From Halobacteriovorax marinus (GTDB lineage Bacteria > Bdellovibrionota > Bacteriovoracia > Bacteriovoracales > Bacteriovoracaceae), in the NCBI GenBank assembly GCA_002163155.1, contig MAAO01000004.1, forward strand, positions 1 to 64,000: a stretch of DNA of 64,000 nt, given 5' to 3'. Positions 50,671-60,600 of this stretch are shown here, piece by piece; the stretch's first letter is position 1; each line of letters begins with the position of its first letter. Under the pieces are notes generated by a model, which saw only the letters and a list, made by a program, of their open reading frames with translations, searched no databases and was not told the origin of the DNA. Made by a program: the position numbers and the translations under genes.

Positions 50671-51947
50671 TTCAAAGCTCGATAATCACTAGATTCTAAG
50701 CTAATAGAATCTTTTAGAGGTCTATTATAATGATACGAAATTTTTTGTTCTCTTTCTACTAAGATCACTTCTTTCTTTAAAAAGAACAAATCAAAGCTTT
50801 TCTCTCCTGAATTGAAGACTAGACTCTTTTTCGGCAATTGCTTTAAATCTAAGTCATCTCTCGTATAACTTGCTCTGCTAGTAAAGAGCTCTAGTAAATG
50901 ACTCACCTTTTTGCCAGATTTAGTAAGATCCAATTCAATGCTCTTGCCGCTCTTTATAGTTAAGTTAATTGCTTGGTTAAATTTTTCAAAAGGTTTTAAA
51001 TTCCAAAGAGTTTGAACATTAAAGAGAAACTTCCTCTGCTCATTTGGCTTTAATTGATAGAGGCCAGAAATACTAGGGGCTGTCATGTAATAGAATTTAT
51101 CTTGATCGTAAGATTCATAAAGTTTAAATACTCCAGAACTCGTTTTCAGTGATCCTACAACTTTTCCTAACTTAGAAGGCTTATAATCTTTAATAAATCT
51201 CTGCGCCTTAAACTCTTCTAAATTCTTCTTTAGGAAACGTATTTTAGACTGAGATATGGAAAGAATTCTATAAGGGTTAGGTGTAGTCTTATAGTTTTGA
51301 AAATCTACAGTGAAATCTCTATTTCTTATATTACTAAAACTAATAACCTCATTTGTAATATCACTTGGAAAGAGATTCATTTTCATAAAGAAGTTTGGAG
51401 GTAAGAAAAAGAGTGCCTTAATTCTTCTATATTTATGATCAGATTTATGAGCACCTTCTTTAGCTATGACTCCTTCAAAAGGTAGAGAGTCCTTTGATAT
51501 GGCCACAACATCTCTGCCCTGCCCTACAAATTGAATGTAAAATTCTTGGGAGTAATCAAGCTTCTTTCCTAAACGGTATTCAAGCGTTCCATTTTCAAAA
51601 CGAAAAGTCATTTTCAAAAATTTGTCTGGAAAGAAGTCATCAAAATTATTAATATCTTCTTTTTCCAAATATTTAACCGCTCTCACATATGAGATTCTAT
51701 TTAAGAAATCATTCACTTTCTTTAGATCAACAGGGTGACCATCACTAAAATTCCTGAAGAAATTCCCTTCTTTTTTAATATGATTGTAAGGAGTTTGAAT
51801 CTCAAGTAGATCTCCATACTTACTAGTATCTAACAATCGAGAGTACTCATCCTCTGAAGAAGCTTTCTCTATCCCCTTTTTCTCCTGAGTAATATAAACC
51901 GTACACAAGAGGGCAACAAGAAAGAGAAAGAGAAAGAGGTTTTTCAC
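50667..51947 (-). CDS. DUF4340 protein of the Gld-type ABC operon
   Basis: 426 residues. GTG start overlapping the GldG stop (TAGTG). One N-terminal membrane helix then a large periplasmic domain, DUF4340-like (beta-rich, RLLDTSKYGDLLEIQ and YRLGKKLDYSQEFYIQ). In many genomes it follows the GldG-like gene. Function unknown. Confidence 0.78.
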   Translation of the reverse strand: MKNLFLFLFLVALLCTVYITQEKKGIEKASSEDEYSRLLDTSKYGDLLEIQTPYNHIKKEGNFFRNFSDGHPVDLKKVNDFLNRISYVRAVKYLEKEDINNFDDFFPDKFLKMTFRFENGTLEYRLGKKLDYSQEFYIQFVGQGRDVVAISKDSLPFEGVIAKEGAHKSDHKYRRIKALFFLPPNFFMKMNLFPSDITNEVISFSNIRNRDFTVDFQNYKTTPNPYRILSISQSKIRFLKKNLEEFKAQRFIKDYKPSKLGKVVGSLKTSSGVFKLYESYDQDKFYYMTAPSISGLYQLKPNEQRKFLFNVQTLWNLKPFEKFNQAINLTIKSGKSIELDLTKSGKKVSHLLELFTSRASYTRDDLDLKQLPKKSLVFNSGEKSFDLFFLKKEVILVEREQKISYHYNRPLKDSISLESSDYRALK

Positions 51948-53455
51948 TACAACTTCCCTCTTCTTCTGTAGATAACAATTGAAAAAATGATGAGAACAAT
52001 AGGAAGGAAGACCACACTAAAAAAGAAAATAATTCCCAACTGAGGTCTGCTAATGAAAACTGGTTCATTACTCATAGTGACTCGTTCAAAACTTATGAGC
52101 TGATCATTCCTTGTTAACCAAGAAATTGAATTCACAAATAAAGAAAAATGATTCGTGAATTTTCTATAAGAGTTAGAGACAAAACTAGTATTTGAAAAAG
52201 TTAATATCCTCCCACCTTTCTTATATTCGTGAGCAAGGGCGAAGTGAATAGGTCCGGGAAGATCTTTTCCCTCGTCGAAACTTTGTTTATCCAATGTAAG
52301 GAAATCACTCTCTCCCCAACTAATAGGACTTGAAGTAATGAGTTTGGTTCCTTTTTTAATAACTTTTCTATTAAAATCTAGAGCGGTTGAAAGTGGAAAG
52401 AAAACAATGCCAGAAAATCCTTCGAGAATAGGGTGTTTTTTTGAGTAATCAGTGGCAATAGGCACTGTCCCCTTAGACCCTTTAATGTGGGAACTTGGAG
52501 AGAGAGCTAGTACGTTATGCACTAAAATCCCTTTCTGCTTCAAGTAACTTCTAAACTGAGGAATCGTATCTCCATTAAACTTTGGATTAATTCCCACTAA
52601 GAGAGAGCGTCCTTTCTCAAGAAAACTATTTACCGATAAGATCTCTCTCTCATCTAAATCAATCTCAACTCCCCAAAGCACTAGAACGTCACAGGCATTT
52701 AAAGGTTCAGAAGAAACCAATTTATAATCTTCTACGCGATAATTCTCAAGTTCAAGTAAACCTCTTAAGGCACTATGATGATTCGCATCCTCTGAGAACC
52801 AACTAAGTCTCGTATGTGAACTGTCGACACAAACAACTGTTTCCTTTTCTCTCGAAATTTTAAAAATAGCGTTTGTCAGCTCCAATTCTCTAATGCGAGT
52901 AATACGTGATGACTTCCCCTTCATCTCTACAATTATAGTCGGGGCCTTAGTGACGCTATGTAGTTTCACAAGGTCAGGTCTTGTTTGAACATCAATATAT
53001 TCGACTTGGATATCTGATTTCTTAACTCTATAGAGTTTAAGCAGATCATTTATAGGTAAGTGATCCTTTTTTAAAGCAAAAACTTTTAGCTGAATTTCCT
53101 CGTCAACACTTTCTAAAACTTTTATCGATTGAGCTCTCAAAGAGTTAAGAGCACTTTCACTTAAATCAACTTGATAAGGATTTTTAAATGCTAAGTAATT
53201 AAATAATGAAATAATACAGAATACGAGAACACATGTGGTCAGTGCGGAGGTTAGTCCCTTGAACTGAGTACTCATATAATACGACATAAAAGACTTTCTA
53301 TTCATTAAAACAACGATAACTGTACAAACCAAGGTAATAATTGTGACTACAGAATTTAAAAAGACTTCATCAGAGATTGAAATCCACAGGGCAAAAGACA
53401 CGAGGTACAGAATGATATTAACGATGACCAAGATAGTTGAGAGCATCTTTTTCAT
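51947..53455 (-). CDS. gldG: GldG-like ABC auxiliary subunit
   Basis: About 502 residues from the ATG at 53455, which overlaps the GldF stop (TAATG) and follows GAGGAG. Three N-terminal helices, a long periplasmic domain of the ABC_transp_aux type (VLESVDEEIQLKVFALKK, LKQKGILVHNVLAL), and one C-terminal helix with a basic end (YRRRGK). Pairs with GldF and GldA. In Flavobacterium GldFG are needed for gliding; a related role here is inferred. Confidence 0.82.
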   Translation of the reverse strand: MKKMLSTILVIVNIILYLVSFALWISISDEVFLNSVVTIITLVCTVIVVLMNRKSFMSYYMSTQFKGLTSALTTCVLVFCIISLFNYLAFKNPYQVDLSESALNSLRAQSIKVLESVDEEIQLKVFALKKDHLPINDLLKLYRVKKSDIQVEYIDVQTRPDLVKLHSVTKAPTIIVEMKGKSSRITRIRELELTNAIFKISREKETVVCVDSSHTRLSWFSEDANHHSALRGLLELENYRVEDYKLVSSEPLNACDVLVLWGVEIDLDEREILSVNSFLEKGRSLLVGINPKFNGDTIPQFRSYLKQKGILVHNVLALSPSSHIKGSKGTVPIATDYSKKHPILEGFSGIVFFPLSTALDFNRKVIKKGTKLITSSPISWGESDFLTLDKQSFDEGKDLPGPIHFALAHEYKKGGRILTFSNTSFVSNSYRKFTNHFSLFVNSISWLTRNDQLISFERVTMSNEPVFISRPQLGIIFFFSVVFLPIVLIIFSIVIYRRRGKL

Positions 53456-54180
53456 TACCATCTCCTCGATTCAAGTGACTTTGAAGTGAAGAGCATAAAC
53501 AGACCTACGAAGGAGCTATAGTAAATAAAACTATAACTTCGAATATCTCCTTTTACGAAATAGGAAAAGTGAGAAATGTTATTTAGGTAATTAAAGATTT
53601 GACCAACAATAAAACTATTGGCCGTATTGGCAGTTAAATTAACGAGAAGGATTCCTAAGATTATTGAAAATGAAACAAAACCAGAAACAATTTGATTTTC
53701 AGTAAGTGAAGAAGCAAAAAGTCCCACGATAATGTAACAACTTATATTTAAAATCAATCCAAGGTATGCACTCCCTACTATCCCCCAATCACTATAACCA
53801 GAGAACATTAAAATAAGAGGGCAAATTATAGACAGTGAAAGCATCAAGGAAATAAGAGTGACATGGGAGAGAAACTTCCCCAAGATAATTTCCCAAATAC
53901 TTACTTTAGAGCGCAGAAGTAAGTCTAGAGTTCCACTATTTTTCTCTTCAACAAATGAATTCATTGTCAAAATAGGTGAAAAGAACATGAATAACGAATT
54001 CATAACTCCAAACAGTGGAATGAGAACATTATTAGTAAGAGTGGTGCCTGTGTGCTCTTTAGACCCTAAGATATAATTATAAAACAACCACCCCACTATG
54101 GCGCTAAAGATAGCACATAGAATATAAAATAGTGGAGAAGAGAGAGCTTCTTTTAATTCTCTTTTAAAAATACTAAACAT
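53455..54180 (-). CDS. gldF: ABC-2 type permease, GldF-like
   Basis: 241 residues, six helices. Conserved pattern FKRELKEALSSPLFYI, then SFVEEKNSGTLDLLLRSKVSIWEIILGKFLSH. The start overlaps the GldA end by 8 bases. Confidence 0.87.
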   Translation of the reverse strand: MFSIFKRELKEALSSPLFYILCAIFSAIVGWLFYNYILGSKEHTGTTLTNNVLIPLFGVMNSLFMFFSPILTMNSFVEEKNSGTLDLLLRSKVSIWEIILGKFLSHVTLISLMLSLSIICPLILMFSGYSDWGIVGSAYLGLILNISCYIIVGLFASSLTENQIVSGFVSFSIILGILLVNLTANTANSFIVGQIFNYLNNISHFSYFVKGDIRSYSFIYYSSFVGLFMLFTSKSLESRRW

Positions 54181-55066
54181 CTAATTTACTCGTTACTTTA
54201 TCAAAGATTTGCTCTAGATCCATTTCTTCTAACTTTAGAGAAGTTACAATATAGTTTCTATCCAAGAGGAATTTATTAATCTCTCCCCTAATATCTTTCT
54301 CACCTATCGTGGTTATTTTTAAAGAGTTCCCTTCGCAATTAATCTCAGAGAGTTCAAACTCAGACTTAAGCAATTGAATATCGTCCTCTTTCACAGGTGA
54401 ATCTAAATCTATTAAAATAATCTGCCCCGAAACAAGATCTTTTTTTACGTCTTCAATTTTTCCCGACTTTAAAATACGTCCCTTATTGATAATGGTAACT
54501 TCATCACAGAGATTACTCGCTTCATAAAGCTGGTGAGTAGAAAATAAGATGGTATGGTTCTCTTTTAAACTTAGAATAAGCTCTCTCATTTCTTTAATGG
54601 CATGAGGATCAAGACCTACTGTAGGTTCATCCAGAATGATAATTTCAGGATCAACCACTAGCGCCTGGGCAATACCAACTCTTTGCTGATAACCCTTGGA
54701 TAAGTTTCTAATCATTCTCTTTTCAACGTGTTTTAATCCGCACTTTGAAAGAATGGACTCAATATCACTATTTGACTTGTAAATGTCTCTGACGAATTCG
54801 AGAAAATCTCGCACAATCATATTCTTATAAAGAGGAGGATGTTCCGGAAGAAAACCAATGGGCTTCTTAGACTCAATAATGACACTTCCGTCACAGGCCT
54901 TTAGAATTCCGGTGATAATTTTCATCGTTGTCGATTTTCCCGCTCCATTGGGACCGAGAAAGCCATGAATACTTCCCTTTGAAACTTTAAACGATATTTC
55001 TTCGAGGGCAGTGACACCACCGAACTTTTTTTGAATATGCGAAACTTGAATGGCACTTTCTTCCAT
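54173..55066 (-). CDS. gldA: ABC transporter ATPase, GldA-like
   Basis: 297 residues. Walker A GPNGAGKST, signature LSKGYQQRVGIAQAL, Walker B IIILDEPTVGLDP, H-loop FSTHQL. Typical of the export-type DrrA/GldA family. First gene of the gldA-gldF-gldG-DUF4340-Yip1 operon. Confidence 0.9.
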   Translation of the reverse strand: MEESAIQVSHIQKKFGGVTALEEISFKVSKGSIHGFLGPNGAGKSTTMKIITGILKACDGSVIIESKKPIGFLPEHPPLYKNMIVRDFLEFVRDIYKSNSDIESILSKCGLKHVEKRMIRNLSKGYQQRVGIAQALVVDPEIIILDEPTVGLDPHAIKEMRELILSLKENHTILFSTHQLYEASNLCDEVTIINKGRILKSGKIEDVKKDLVSGQIILIDLDSPVKEDDIQLLKSEFELSEINCEGNSLKITTIGEKDIRGEINKFLLDRNYIVTSLKLEEMDLEQIFDKVTSKLDV

Positions 55067-55200
55067 AAAATTACCTACTAAATTGATTCATCCCAATCTT
55101 AGCAAATTATTCTTTGAAAGTTAAAGTCAATCACTCTATAAAAAGCAGAATAATCTGATTTTTATCAAGAATTTTCACTTAGTTACCGATAGTATTAGAT

Positions 55201-56184
55201 ATGAATAAGATATTTAAAAAGTATATTGAAAAAGCCAATAATATTGTTATCACGACTCACATCTACCCAGATGCAGATGGAATAGGTAGTCAAATTGCTC
55301 TTTGCATGGCACTTCAGTCCATTGGAAAAAACGTTATTTGTGTAAACGAACTAGCGCTCTTTGAGAGATATAAATATCTAGATCCAAAAGGCGTTATCAT
55401 TTCCCATGATGAGTACATGGAAAATCCTTTTGACGAAATTGATTTATTCATTGTAGCCGATACTAATAGTCTGCCAAGAATTGGTAAGAATACGCAGGAG
55501 TTAGTCCTAAAATCAAAAGACCTACTCTTCATAGATCATCATCCGTGCCCTAGAGAGTTAGCATCCATTCACTGTATAGATACAACGATGGCAGCTACAG
55601 GAGAATTAGTAGGAAATTTAATACAAGGCCTAGGCATAAAATTTACTCCAGAAATTTCACTAGCGCTATATACAGCGATAATTATAGATACATCAAGTTT
55701 TAGATATCCTACCGTTTCAGCAAATACTCATCGCATGGTTGGGGATTTAATGGATACAGGAGTTAAACCTCCTGAGGCCTTTAATCAAATCAATGGAACT
55801 AAGAAGATTGGTTACATGAGACTTATTGGAGAGGTCCTTACCTCTGCAAAGACCAATGAGACAGAAGAAGTCGCTTGGATTTGTCTAGATGAAGAAATGA
55901 TTAAAAGGCATAAGTCTGATCCCGAAGACACCCACGGTTTCATTAATCACTTACTCATACTCGATAAAATCAAAGTCGCTTGTATGTTTAGACAAAATGA
56001 TAAGAGTGTAAAACTAAGTCTTCGTTCAGCTGACAATAGTGTTGATGTTGGAGTTATGGCCCAGGCACTTGGTGGCGGTGGTCACAATCACTCAGCAGCA
56101 ACAATTCTTGAAGGAAAAATGGAAGATGTTGTTAAAAGTTCAATTGAAAAGATTCAATTAATGATTAATGGGTCTAAAGACTAA
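55201..56184 (+). CDS. nrnA: DHH phosphoesterase (NrnA-type)
   Basis: 327 residues. DHH domain with HIYPDADGIGSQIAL, VADTN and DHHPCP, and a DHHA1 domain with ALGGGGHNHSAAT. NrnA enzymes degrade nano-RNA and/or pAp or cyclic dinucleotide products. Its stop overlaps the convergent gene by 4 bases. Confidence 0.85.
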   Translation: MNKIFKKYIEKANNIVITTHIYPDADGIGSQIALCMALQSIGKNVICVNELALFERYKYLDPKGVIISHDEYMENPFDEIDLFIVADTNSLPRIGKNTQELVLKSKDLLFIDHHPCPRELASIHCIDTTMAATGELVGNLIQGLGIKFTPEISLALYTAIIIDTSSFRYPTVSANTHRMVGDLMDTGVKPPEAFNQINGTKKIGYMRLIGEVLTSAKTNETEEVAWICLDEEMIKRHKSDPEDTHGFINHLLILDKIKVACMFRQNDKSVKLSLRSADNSVDVGVMAQALGGGGHNHSAATILEGKMEDVVKSSIEKIQLMINGSKD

Positions 56185-56642
56185 CCCTTACCTAGAATTT
56201 CTTGAAGAGCTGCTCGCTCCTTATCATTCCAGCCAAAACCACCTGCACTTAGAAGACCTCTAAGTTTTTCCTGCGTATTAGTATTTGTCGGATCATTCTT
56301 GGCGATATCAGAATGAAGCATAATATCTTTCTTTTCCTTAGAAACATCCTCACCCTTAGCAGCTTTAGCTGTTTCGGTCTTAGTTCTAATATCAACTCTA
56401 GGTGCTGGATTATCTAGGGACATATAAGTACTAATCTGCTTTCCAGTCTTAACAACGACTTTCTTTTCAGGTTTAGCTGTCTTAGCTGCAACTTTTGCGC
56501 GAATCTCTTCGGCCGAAAGCTTTTCTCTTGGCGGCCGATAGGACTTCTTAACTTTCTTAGGCTTCCCATTTTTGTGGGTCACCCTCTTTTTAGAAGTATC
56601 GTTGTCTGCCGGTCTACTGTCAAAGGTACTAAAGACTCTCAT
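56181..56642 (-). CDS. Basic hypothetical protein
   Basis: 153 residues, very rich in Lys (KKRVTHKNGKPKKVKKSYRP), little hydrophobic content; the C-terminus is a short acidic helix (GFGWNDKERAALQEILGKG). No signal peptide. Could bind nucleic acid; not recognised. Confidence 0.55.
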   Translation of the reverse strand: MRVFSTFDSRPADNDTSKKRVTHKNGKPKKVKKSYRPPREKLSAEEIRAKVAAKTAKPEKKVVVKTGKQISTYMSLDNPAPRVDIRTKTETAKAAKGEDVSKEKKDIMLHSDIAKNDPTNTNTQEKLRGLLSAGGFGWNDKERAALQEILGKG

Positions 56643-56918
56643 TCATCTATTATAGCGAGTTCTGCCTTTATTTTCGCTGAGGAAAGAGTTGCGCTCGTTT
56701 AAGTTATTGGCAGAGTGAAATTGGTGCCTGGCAAAATATTGTGGCACTCAGCAAAGCAGGAATATTTGTAAAAAGTTCACCTAAACTGATGATATTAAAG
56801 AACAAAAATATAAACCGACATATTTCCTAAAGTATCTTTTTTTAAAACCGAAAAATTAATTGACCATATTGCTCAAACTGCTAATCTTGGTCCTCGTAAA
56901 GGTAATGAGAGAAAAAAT
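56643..56918. other. Intergenic stretch, no gene seen
   Basis: About 280 bases with only short frames; probably the promoter area for 57026. Confidence 0.4.
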
Positions 56919-57007
56919 TCTACACCGAGTTTGTAAGTCGTACGTAAGTTCCATCGGTCCGTAAAATGTTAAACACAGTGTAGAGAACTTAGAAACAACG
57001 TTTCTAA
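56919..57007 (+). promoter_or_regulatory. Structured leader of the 57026 lipoprotein
   Basis: TCTACAC (56919-56925) pairs with GTGTAGA (56978-56984). A separate perfect hairpin TTAGAAAC-AAC-GTTTCTAA lies at 56989-57007. Together they fold about 90 bases just ahead of the ribosome site. Confidence 0.4.
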
Positions 57008-57025
57008 AAATAAGAGAGAGTTATT

Positions 57026-57679
57026 ATGAAGAAGATGGAACTAGCACAGAAATCAAAACTTCTATTTTTATCACTTATGTTATCAGTATCACTTTTCACA
57101 ACTTCTTGTGGTGGCGGAAAGAGCGGATCAAACTTATCAATTCCAGGTGTGGTTGGACCAGTGGTTACACTACAACAAGATGACGTATTAATTTCAATGG
57201 TTTTTGATAACTTACATCTACAAGGTGGACTTAGATACGCAATTCCAAAGTATCCTAATTCTTACATTGAAATTTCACCAGATCTTCAATCAAATGGAAC
57301 ACTAATGTCTGTATCTATTTCTTTAGACGATGTGTTTAACGGAGATCTAAACAGATTAGATCCACAATCACTTCCAGGGGGTAGAGCTCTTCCAGGTGTT
57401 GCAAGTGGACGCTTACCTGCAGTTGCTTTTAGTATTGAGAAATTTCACAACATGGGTGTTTACATAGGCCCAAGTATTTTTGGAATCTTTATTCCAGTAA
57501 ATGGTCTTAATATTCAAAACTCTATCATCACTGCAAGATTCTTTGCTGGTGGATCGAGAGTTGGTAACTTATCTCTAGTTGGTGAAGATCAAAACGGAGA
57601 AAATGGTGGATTCTTACTTATGTTAGATATGAAAGGTTCTGTTAAAAGAAAACTTAAAAAGGTTGCTAGAAAATACTAA
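57026..57679 (+). CDS. Lipoprotein
   Basis: 217 residues. Ribosome site GAGAG. Lipoprotein signal (LFLSLMLSVSLFTTSC) then GGGKSGS linker. Mature part is a single beta-rich domain; no Cys beyond the anchor. Basic C-terminus (KRKLKKVARKY). Family not recognised. Confidence 0.65.
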   Translation: MKKMELAQKSKLLFLSLMLSVSLFTTSCGGGKSGSNLSIPGVVGPVVTLQQDDVLISMVFDNLHLQGGLRYAIPKYPNSYIEISPDLQSNGTLMSVSISLDDVFNGDLNRLDPQSLPGGRALPGVASGRLPAVAFSIEKFHNMGVYIGPSIFGIFIPVNGLNIQNSIITARFFAGGSRVGNLSLVGEDQNGENGGFLLMLDMKGSVKRKLKKVARKY

Positions 57680-57704
57680 TTCAAAGAAATCACGACTTAT
57701 AATT

Positions 57705-57732
57705 AAGGGAGCTCTTAGGGCTCCCTTTTTTA
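57705..57732. terminator. Bidirectional terminator
   Basis: AAGGGAGC / GCTCCCTT stem (57705-57712 and 57720-57727) followed by T-run. Ends both the 57026 gene and the minus-strand TRAP operon. Confidence 0.88.
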
Positions 57733-59316
57733 TTTATCAATTTTATAAAAGTCCAAAATATTTAACTGCCACTTATAATTTGTTTCTTTATTATTCACAA
57801 TCTCTGCATAAACGGGTCGTGTTTTGCCATCAATATCATTTAAAAGCCAAAACCTCTCCCCCACTATAGAAGTGATATTATAAAGACCTTGGTGTAGATT
57901 ATTCTCAATTAAATATTTCAAAAAGATTAACCTCATAGGCTCACTCTTCTTACCAAGACCATCATACTTCTTCATATCAGAGAGAGCTTCTCTTGTTTGA
58001 TAATCCTTAAGAGGGGCCTTAAGTGCCCTTATCATCGCCTTAGTGAAAATAAAGTCATTCTTCATTAATTTCATATTTACAGAAACACTCTTTTTTCTCT
58101 TAAAAAGAAGGGTCGCTACTGCTTGCTCAAACGCTGAAACTTTCACAACTGCCTTAGGTATAGGCTTTGGTTTTGGCATTGGCTTAACCACAACAACAAC
58201 AGGCTTAGGCACTGGTTTTGGCTTAGGTTTAGGTTTTGGTTTTATGACAATAATGGGTTTTGGCTTAGATTTTGGTTTAACTTTCTGCTCTACAAAGAGA
58301 AAGTCCCCTAGCCCCTTGTCATCAAATTCTTTTAAAGCTCCTGGAAGAAATAACTCTCCTTGAGCATATCTTGAATTGGAAACAGATAGCTGTTTACTTA
58401 TTAGAGCGAAAATTAACTGTAAATCTGGATAGAGTCTTTCTTTAGAACTAAATAATTTTGAATATCTCTTCAAACAACTTAGTCCATGTCCACCAGAGTT
58501 AATAACATTAGCAGCATTGGACTTATACAAAAGCTCGATTGACTCTGGGATATAACTTAGTCCGTAGACATCATCTTTTTCAGAACAAAGAGTTAACATG
58601 AGATTTAAATCATCTTTACAGACATTCCCTAGCGCTTGCTGAGAGTTTTTTAATGTGAACTGCTCTGAACTAATACCATGCTCAATGAGATTTTTAAAAG
58701 TTCTTACTTTTGCGACTCCCCTAGGTCTTAGAGTCCTAAAGTTCTTAAGCCATGTTTTTCTATCGCTCTTATTTAATTTATTTAATTTTCCTGCATTCCA
58801 ATTTTCTAAATAGCGAGTTTTGGCCCTCTTTATGAACTTCTTCATTTCGAGAGATTTTGGACGACATTGATTTAGAGTTTTCTTCCAATCCAACGAACAA
58901 AGGTTTTCATTGCCACCGATTTCATACATGAGAGAATGATATTCTTTTAAACTTTCAAAAATATAACTCACACTAAGTAGACGATTCAAATAACGAATAT
59001 ATTCAATATTCTTATTGAGGTAAAAGTCTGGGCAATTAGATTTAACAGGAAACTCATGCTTCCACATATAATTTAATTTATGCAAACCTTCTGTGGTGAT
59101 TCTTGGAATATAATAATCAAAGAACTCAGTATCTTCGAAAGTAATTTTTCCTAATTGATTACTGAATTTATAAGATGGAGATAAGGGGCCAAAATATTCA
59201 GGAGTTTGTCTCTCCCCTAAGTGAACGTTATCATAGAAACTATTCGACAGGTTCTTTGAGCTACCCATCGAAAAGTTTGAAACTAAGAGTACATATATTA
59301 AAATAAAGTTTTTCAA
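57730..59316 (-). CDS. Secreted protein with Lys-Pro repeat, last gene of the TRAP operon
   Basis: 528 residues, TTG start after AAGGAATAAG, 15 bases downstream of dctM. Signal peptide MKNFILIYVLLVSNFSMGS. A helical domain of about 330 residues with six or more Cys, then a Lys-Pro spacer (repeats of KPKP around residues 350-395, as in TonB-like extensions), then a C-terminal domain. The spacer would let it cross the periplasm or wall. Not recognised; by position it may serve the transporter. Confidence 0.6.
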   Translation of the reverse strand: MKNFILIYVLLVSNFSMGSSKNLSNSFYDNVHLGERQTPEYFGPLSPSYKFSNQLGKITFEDTEFFDYYIPRITTEGLHKLNYMWKHEFPVKSNCPDFYLNKNIEYIRYLNRLLSVSYIFESLKEYHSLMYEIGGNENLCSLDWKKTLNQCRPKSLEMKKFIKRAKTRYLENWNAGKLNKLNKSDRKTWLKNFRTLRPRGVAKVRTFKNLIEHGISSEQFTLKNSQQALGNVCKDDLNLMLTLCSEKDDVYGLSYIPESIELLYKSNAANVINSGGHGLSCLKRYSKLFSSKERLYPDLQLIFALISKQLSVSNSRYAQGELFLPGALKEFDDKGLGDFLFVEQKVKPKSKPKPIIVIKPKPKPKPKPVPKPVVVVVKPMPKPKPIPKAVVKVSAFEQAVATLLFKRKKSVSVNMKLMKNDFIFTKAMIRALKAPLKDYQTREALSDMKKYDGLGKKSEPMRLIFLKYLIENNLHQGLYNITSIVGERFWLLNDIDGKTRPVYAEIVNNKETNYKWQLNILDFYKIDK

Positions 59317-59331
59317 CTTATTCCTTTAAAA

Positions 59332-60600
59332 TCATTTATCTGAAATTAACATTAAGCTTAAATCTGGTACGTAAGTAATTATGATTAAAGCTATAAGTAA
59401 AAGTAACAAAAAGGGAAACGAAGCTTTATACAATTCAGTAACAGGTTTATTAAACCTAAAACTTGAAATGAATAAATTAATTCCAACAGGTGGAGTGATG
59501 TATCCAATTTCTAAATTTGTTAAAAAGATAATGGCCAAATGAACAGGATGAACTCCAAACTCAGTGGCAATCGGCACTATTAAAGGGACAACAACAATGA
59601 TAGCACTAAAGATGTCCATTAGACTTCCCACAATGAGAAGGAAGACATTTAAGAAGAATAAGAATGAATATTTATTTGTTAAGTACTTCCTCATGAAATC
59701 TAAGATTTGCATTGGAACTTCTTCATCAACAAGATAATTAGTAAGTCCAAGAGCACAGCAAAGAATTAATAAAATCCCCCCTACTAAACTCATACTATCC
59801 CCAATAATCTTTGGGATATCTTTAAAAATATCTAAATCTCTATAAACAAAACACTCTATAATCAAAATATAAAATGCTGTTATCGCCGCTGCTTCTGTTG
59901 CAGTGGTAAAACCACCATAAATAGCAACTAAAACCCCAACAGGTAGAAGCGCTTCAAAGAAACAACCTTTAAATGCCGCGACAAATTCAATTTTATCAAA
60001 CTTCTTCTTATTCCCTGACATTTTCCCATTCTTAATAGACCAAATAGAAAGGATAGTAATGAGTAAGAATCCAGGAATAATTCCCGCCAGAAAGAGTTGA
60101 TCAATATCAACTTTAGCAACGAGACCATAGAGAATAATAGGAAGAGACGGTGGAAACAAAAGTCCTAAAGATCCAGAGGTGGTGATAAGACCTAGACTGA
60201 ATTTTTCTGAGTAACCTTCATTCTTAAGAATTGGGTATAAGAGTCCACCAAGTGCGATAATCGTCACTCCACTGGCCCCTGTAAATGCCGTAAAGAAGGC
60301 ACAAATAACAAGACTTACAATGGCGACCCCACCAGGCATCCACCCCAGAGAAGCTTCAGCAAAACGAAGAAGCCTTTGAGGAGATTTTGACTCTGCCATG
60401 ATATAACCAGCAAAAGTAAAAAGTGGAATAGTTAATAAGGTCGGTGCACTTGAAATTCGATAGATTTCAACAGCAACCGCCATAGTCTCAACATCAGTAA
60501 AACTAAAAGCCGTTAGCGCAGCAAGAGACATTATAATAAATAGTGGCACGCCTAAAGCGGCCAATATTAATATACCTACAAAAGAAAATAATTCTATCAA
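59332..60600 (-). CDS. dctM: TRAP transporter large permease DctM
   Basis: About 422 residues if the TTG at 60600 is used: it overlaps the DctQ stop (TTGA) and has GGAG 7 bases upstream, giving (M)IELFSFVGILILA, the usual DctM beginning. The frame is also open from an ATG at 60618. Twelve-helix ion transporter domain with GGITPPVGINLF-like YITPPVGINLFI near the end. Works with DctP and DctQ. Confidence 0.93.
   Translation of the reverse strand: MIELFSFVGILILAALGVPLFIIMSLAALTAFSFTDVETMAVAVEIYRISSAPTLLTIPLFTFAGYIMAESKSPQRLLRFAEASLGWMPGGVAIVSLVICAFFTAFTGASGVTIIALGGLLYPILKNEGYSEKFSLGLITTSGSLGLLFPPSLPIILYGLVAKVDIDQLFLAGIIPGFLLITILSIWSIKNGKMSGNKKKFDKIEFVAAFKGCFFEALLPVGVLVAIYGGFTTATEAAAITAFYILIIECFVYRDLDIFKDIPKIIGDSMSLVGGILLILCCALGLTNYLVDEEVPMQILDFMRKYLTNKYSFLFFLNVFLLIVGSLMDIFSAIIVVVPLIVPIATEFGVHPVHLAIIFLTNLEIGYITPPVGINLFISSFRFNKPVTELYKASFPFLLLLLIALIIITYVPDLSLMLISDK

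Noticed and set aside
58043-58363. 106-codon plus-strand frame with Gly/Phe repeats
   Set aside because: It is the reverse complement of the Lys-Pro repeat of the minus-strand gene.
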